Shown here: positions 63,958-64,000 of the stretch, in pieces
How the letters are laid out: each line of letters opens with the position of its first letter
How positions within the stretch are numbered: the first letter of the stretch is position 1
Assembly (NCBI GenBank): GCA_034670405.1
Contig: JAXDDX010000002.1
Coordinates: 6,229,501-6,293,500, forward strand
Reading direction: 5' to 3'
Length of the DNA stretch: 64,000 nt
Origin: Hoplostethus atlanticus
Taxonomy: Eukaryota > Chordata > Actinopteri > Trachichthyiformes > Trachichthyidae
The notes under the pieces: model-generated
Told to the model about the DNA's origin: nothing
What the model saw: only the letters and a program-made list of their open reading frames with translations
The model's database searches: none
Translations under genes and position numbers: made by a program

Positions 63958-64000
63958 GTAGAGAGAACGGGAGGTACTTTATGTGTCATGGGTTATATAC

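Larger units (their letters stand above)
62401..64000. other. gene desert segment to window end
   Basis: No gene is seen. GT/CA arrays lie at 62671-62706, 62826-62858, 63318-63360 and 63739-63769, with a compound GT/GA array at 63896-63957. Confidence 0.5.

Noticed and set aside
33021-64000. Exons of TMEM161B, the next gene after LINC00461 in human
   Set aside because: Compared mentally with the known protein, no frame in the window gives its membrane segments or conserved stretches; the gene is either further downstream or elsewhere in this fish.

Overview
The window is vertebrate, almost certainly teleost, nuclear DNA. It shows canonical GT-AG introns, very dense CA/GT and CT/GA microsatellites, and no bacterial-style gene packing. 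It carries the 3' part of one protein-coding gene, mef2c (myocyte enhancer factor 2C), on the + strand, and downstream the precursor of microRNA miR-9. The order mef2c, then miR-9 on the same strand, matches the human MEF2C / LINC00461 (MIR9-2) neighbourhood from established knowledge, so this is an ancient syntenic block. I cannot tell whether it is the mef2ca or mef2cb paralog, nor name the species.

Positions 1-18371 hold nine mef2c coding exons and their introns. The MADS/MEF2 DNA-binding exons lie upstream, outside the window. The exons present are alpha1 (6271-6414), alpha2 (6614-6751), 9506-9692, 10551-10598, 15111-15283, the 24-nt beta microexon (15830-15853), 16749-16878, 17378-17513 and the terminal exon (18026-18371). 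All phases agree and the reading frame is open to the SEGWAT C-terminus. Every classical MEF2C alternative-splicing module can be read directly: alpha1/alpha2, beta, and the 32-codon gamma segment with its internal 3' splice site. A NAGNAG acceptor and a 9-nt tandem donor add smaller possible variants. The 3' UTR probably runs to about 21.72 kb.

Positions 21.7-29 kb are AT-rich intergenic DNA with an unusual ~110-120 bp degenerate repeat in two blocks. Positions 29.0-33.0 kb look like the start of the miR-9 host transcript. There is a candidate first exon with a GTAAGT donor at 29492, a perfect CRE at 31212, a strong acceptor at 32280, and the miR-9 hairpin at 32926-33013.

Positions 33-64 kb are a gene desert with no convincing coding exon. 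GC/AT-balanced islands carrying POU octamers, SOX, RFX and CRE-like motifs alternate with microsatellites. They look like neural enhancers, but conservation could not be tested here. The desert also holds a 13-copy 32-bp minisatellite and a perfect 20-bp-arm palindrome.

The most interesting hypothesis is a cis-linked circuit. The mef2c 3' UTR contains an 8mer miR-9-5p site (10 contiguous matching bases) and a second 7mer site, and miR-9 itself is encoded about 11-12 kb downstream.
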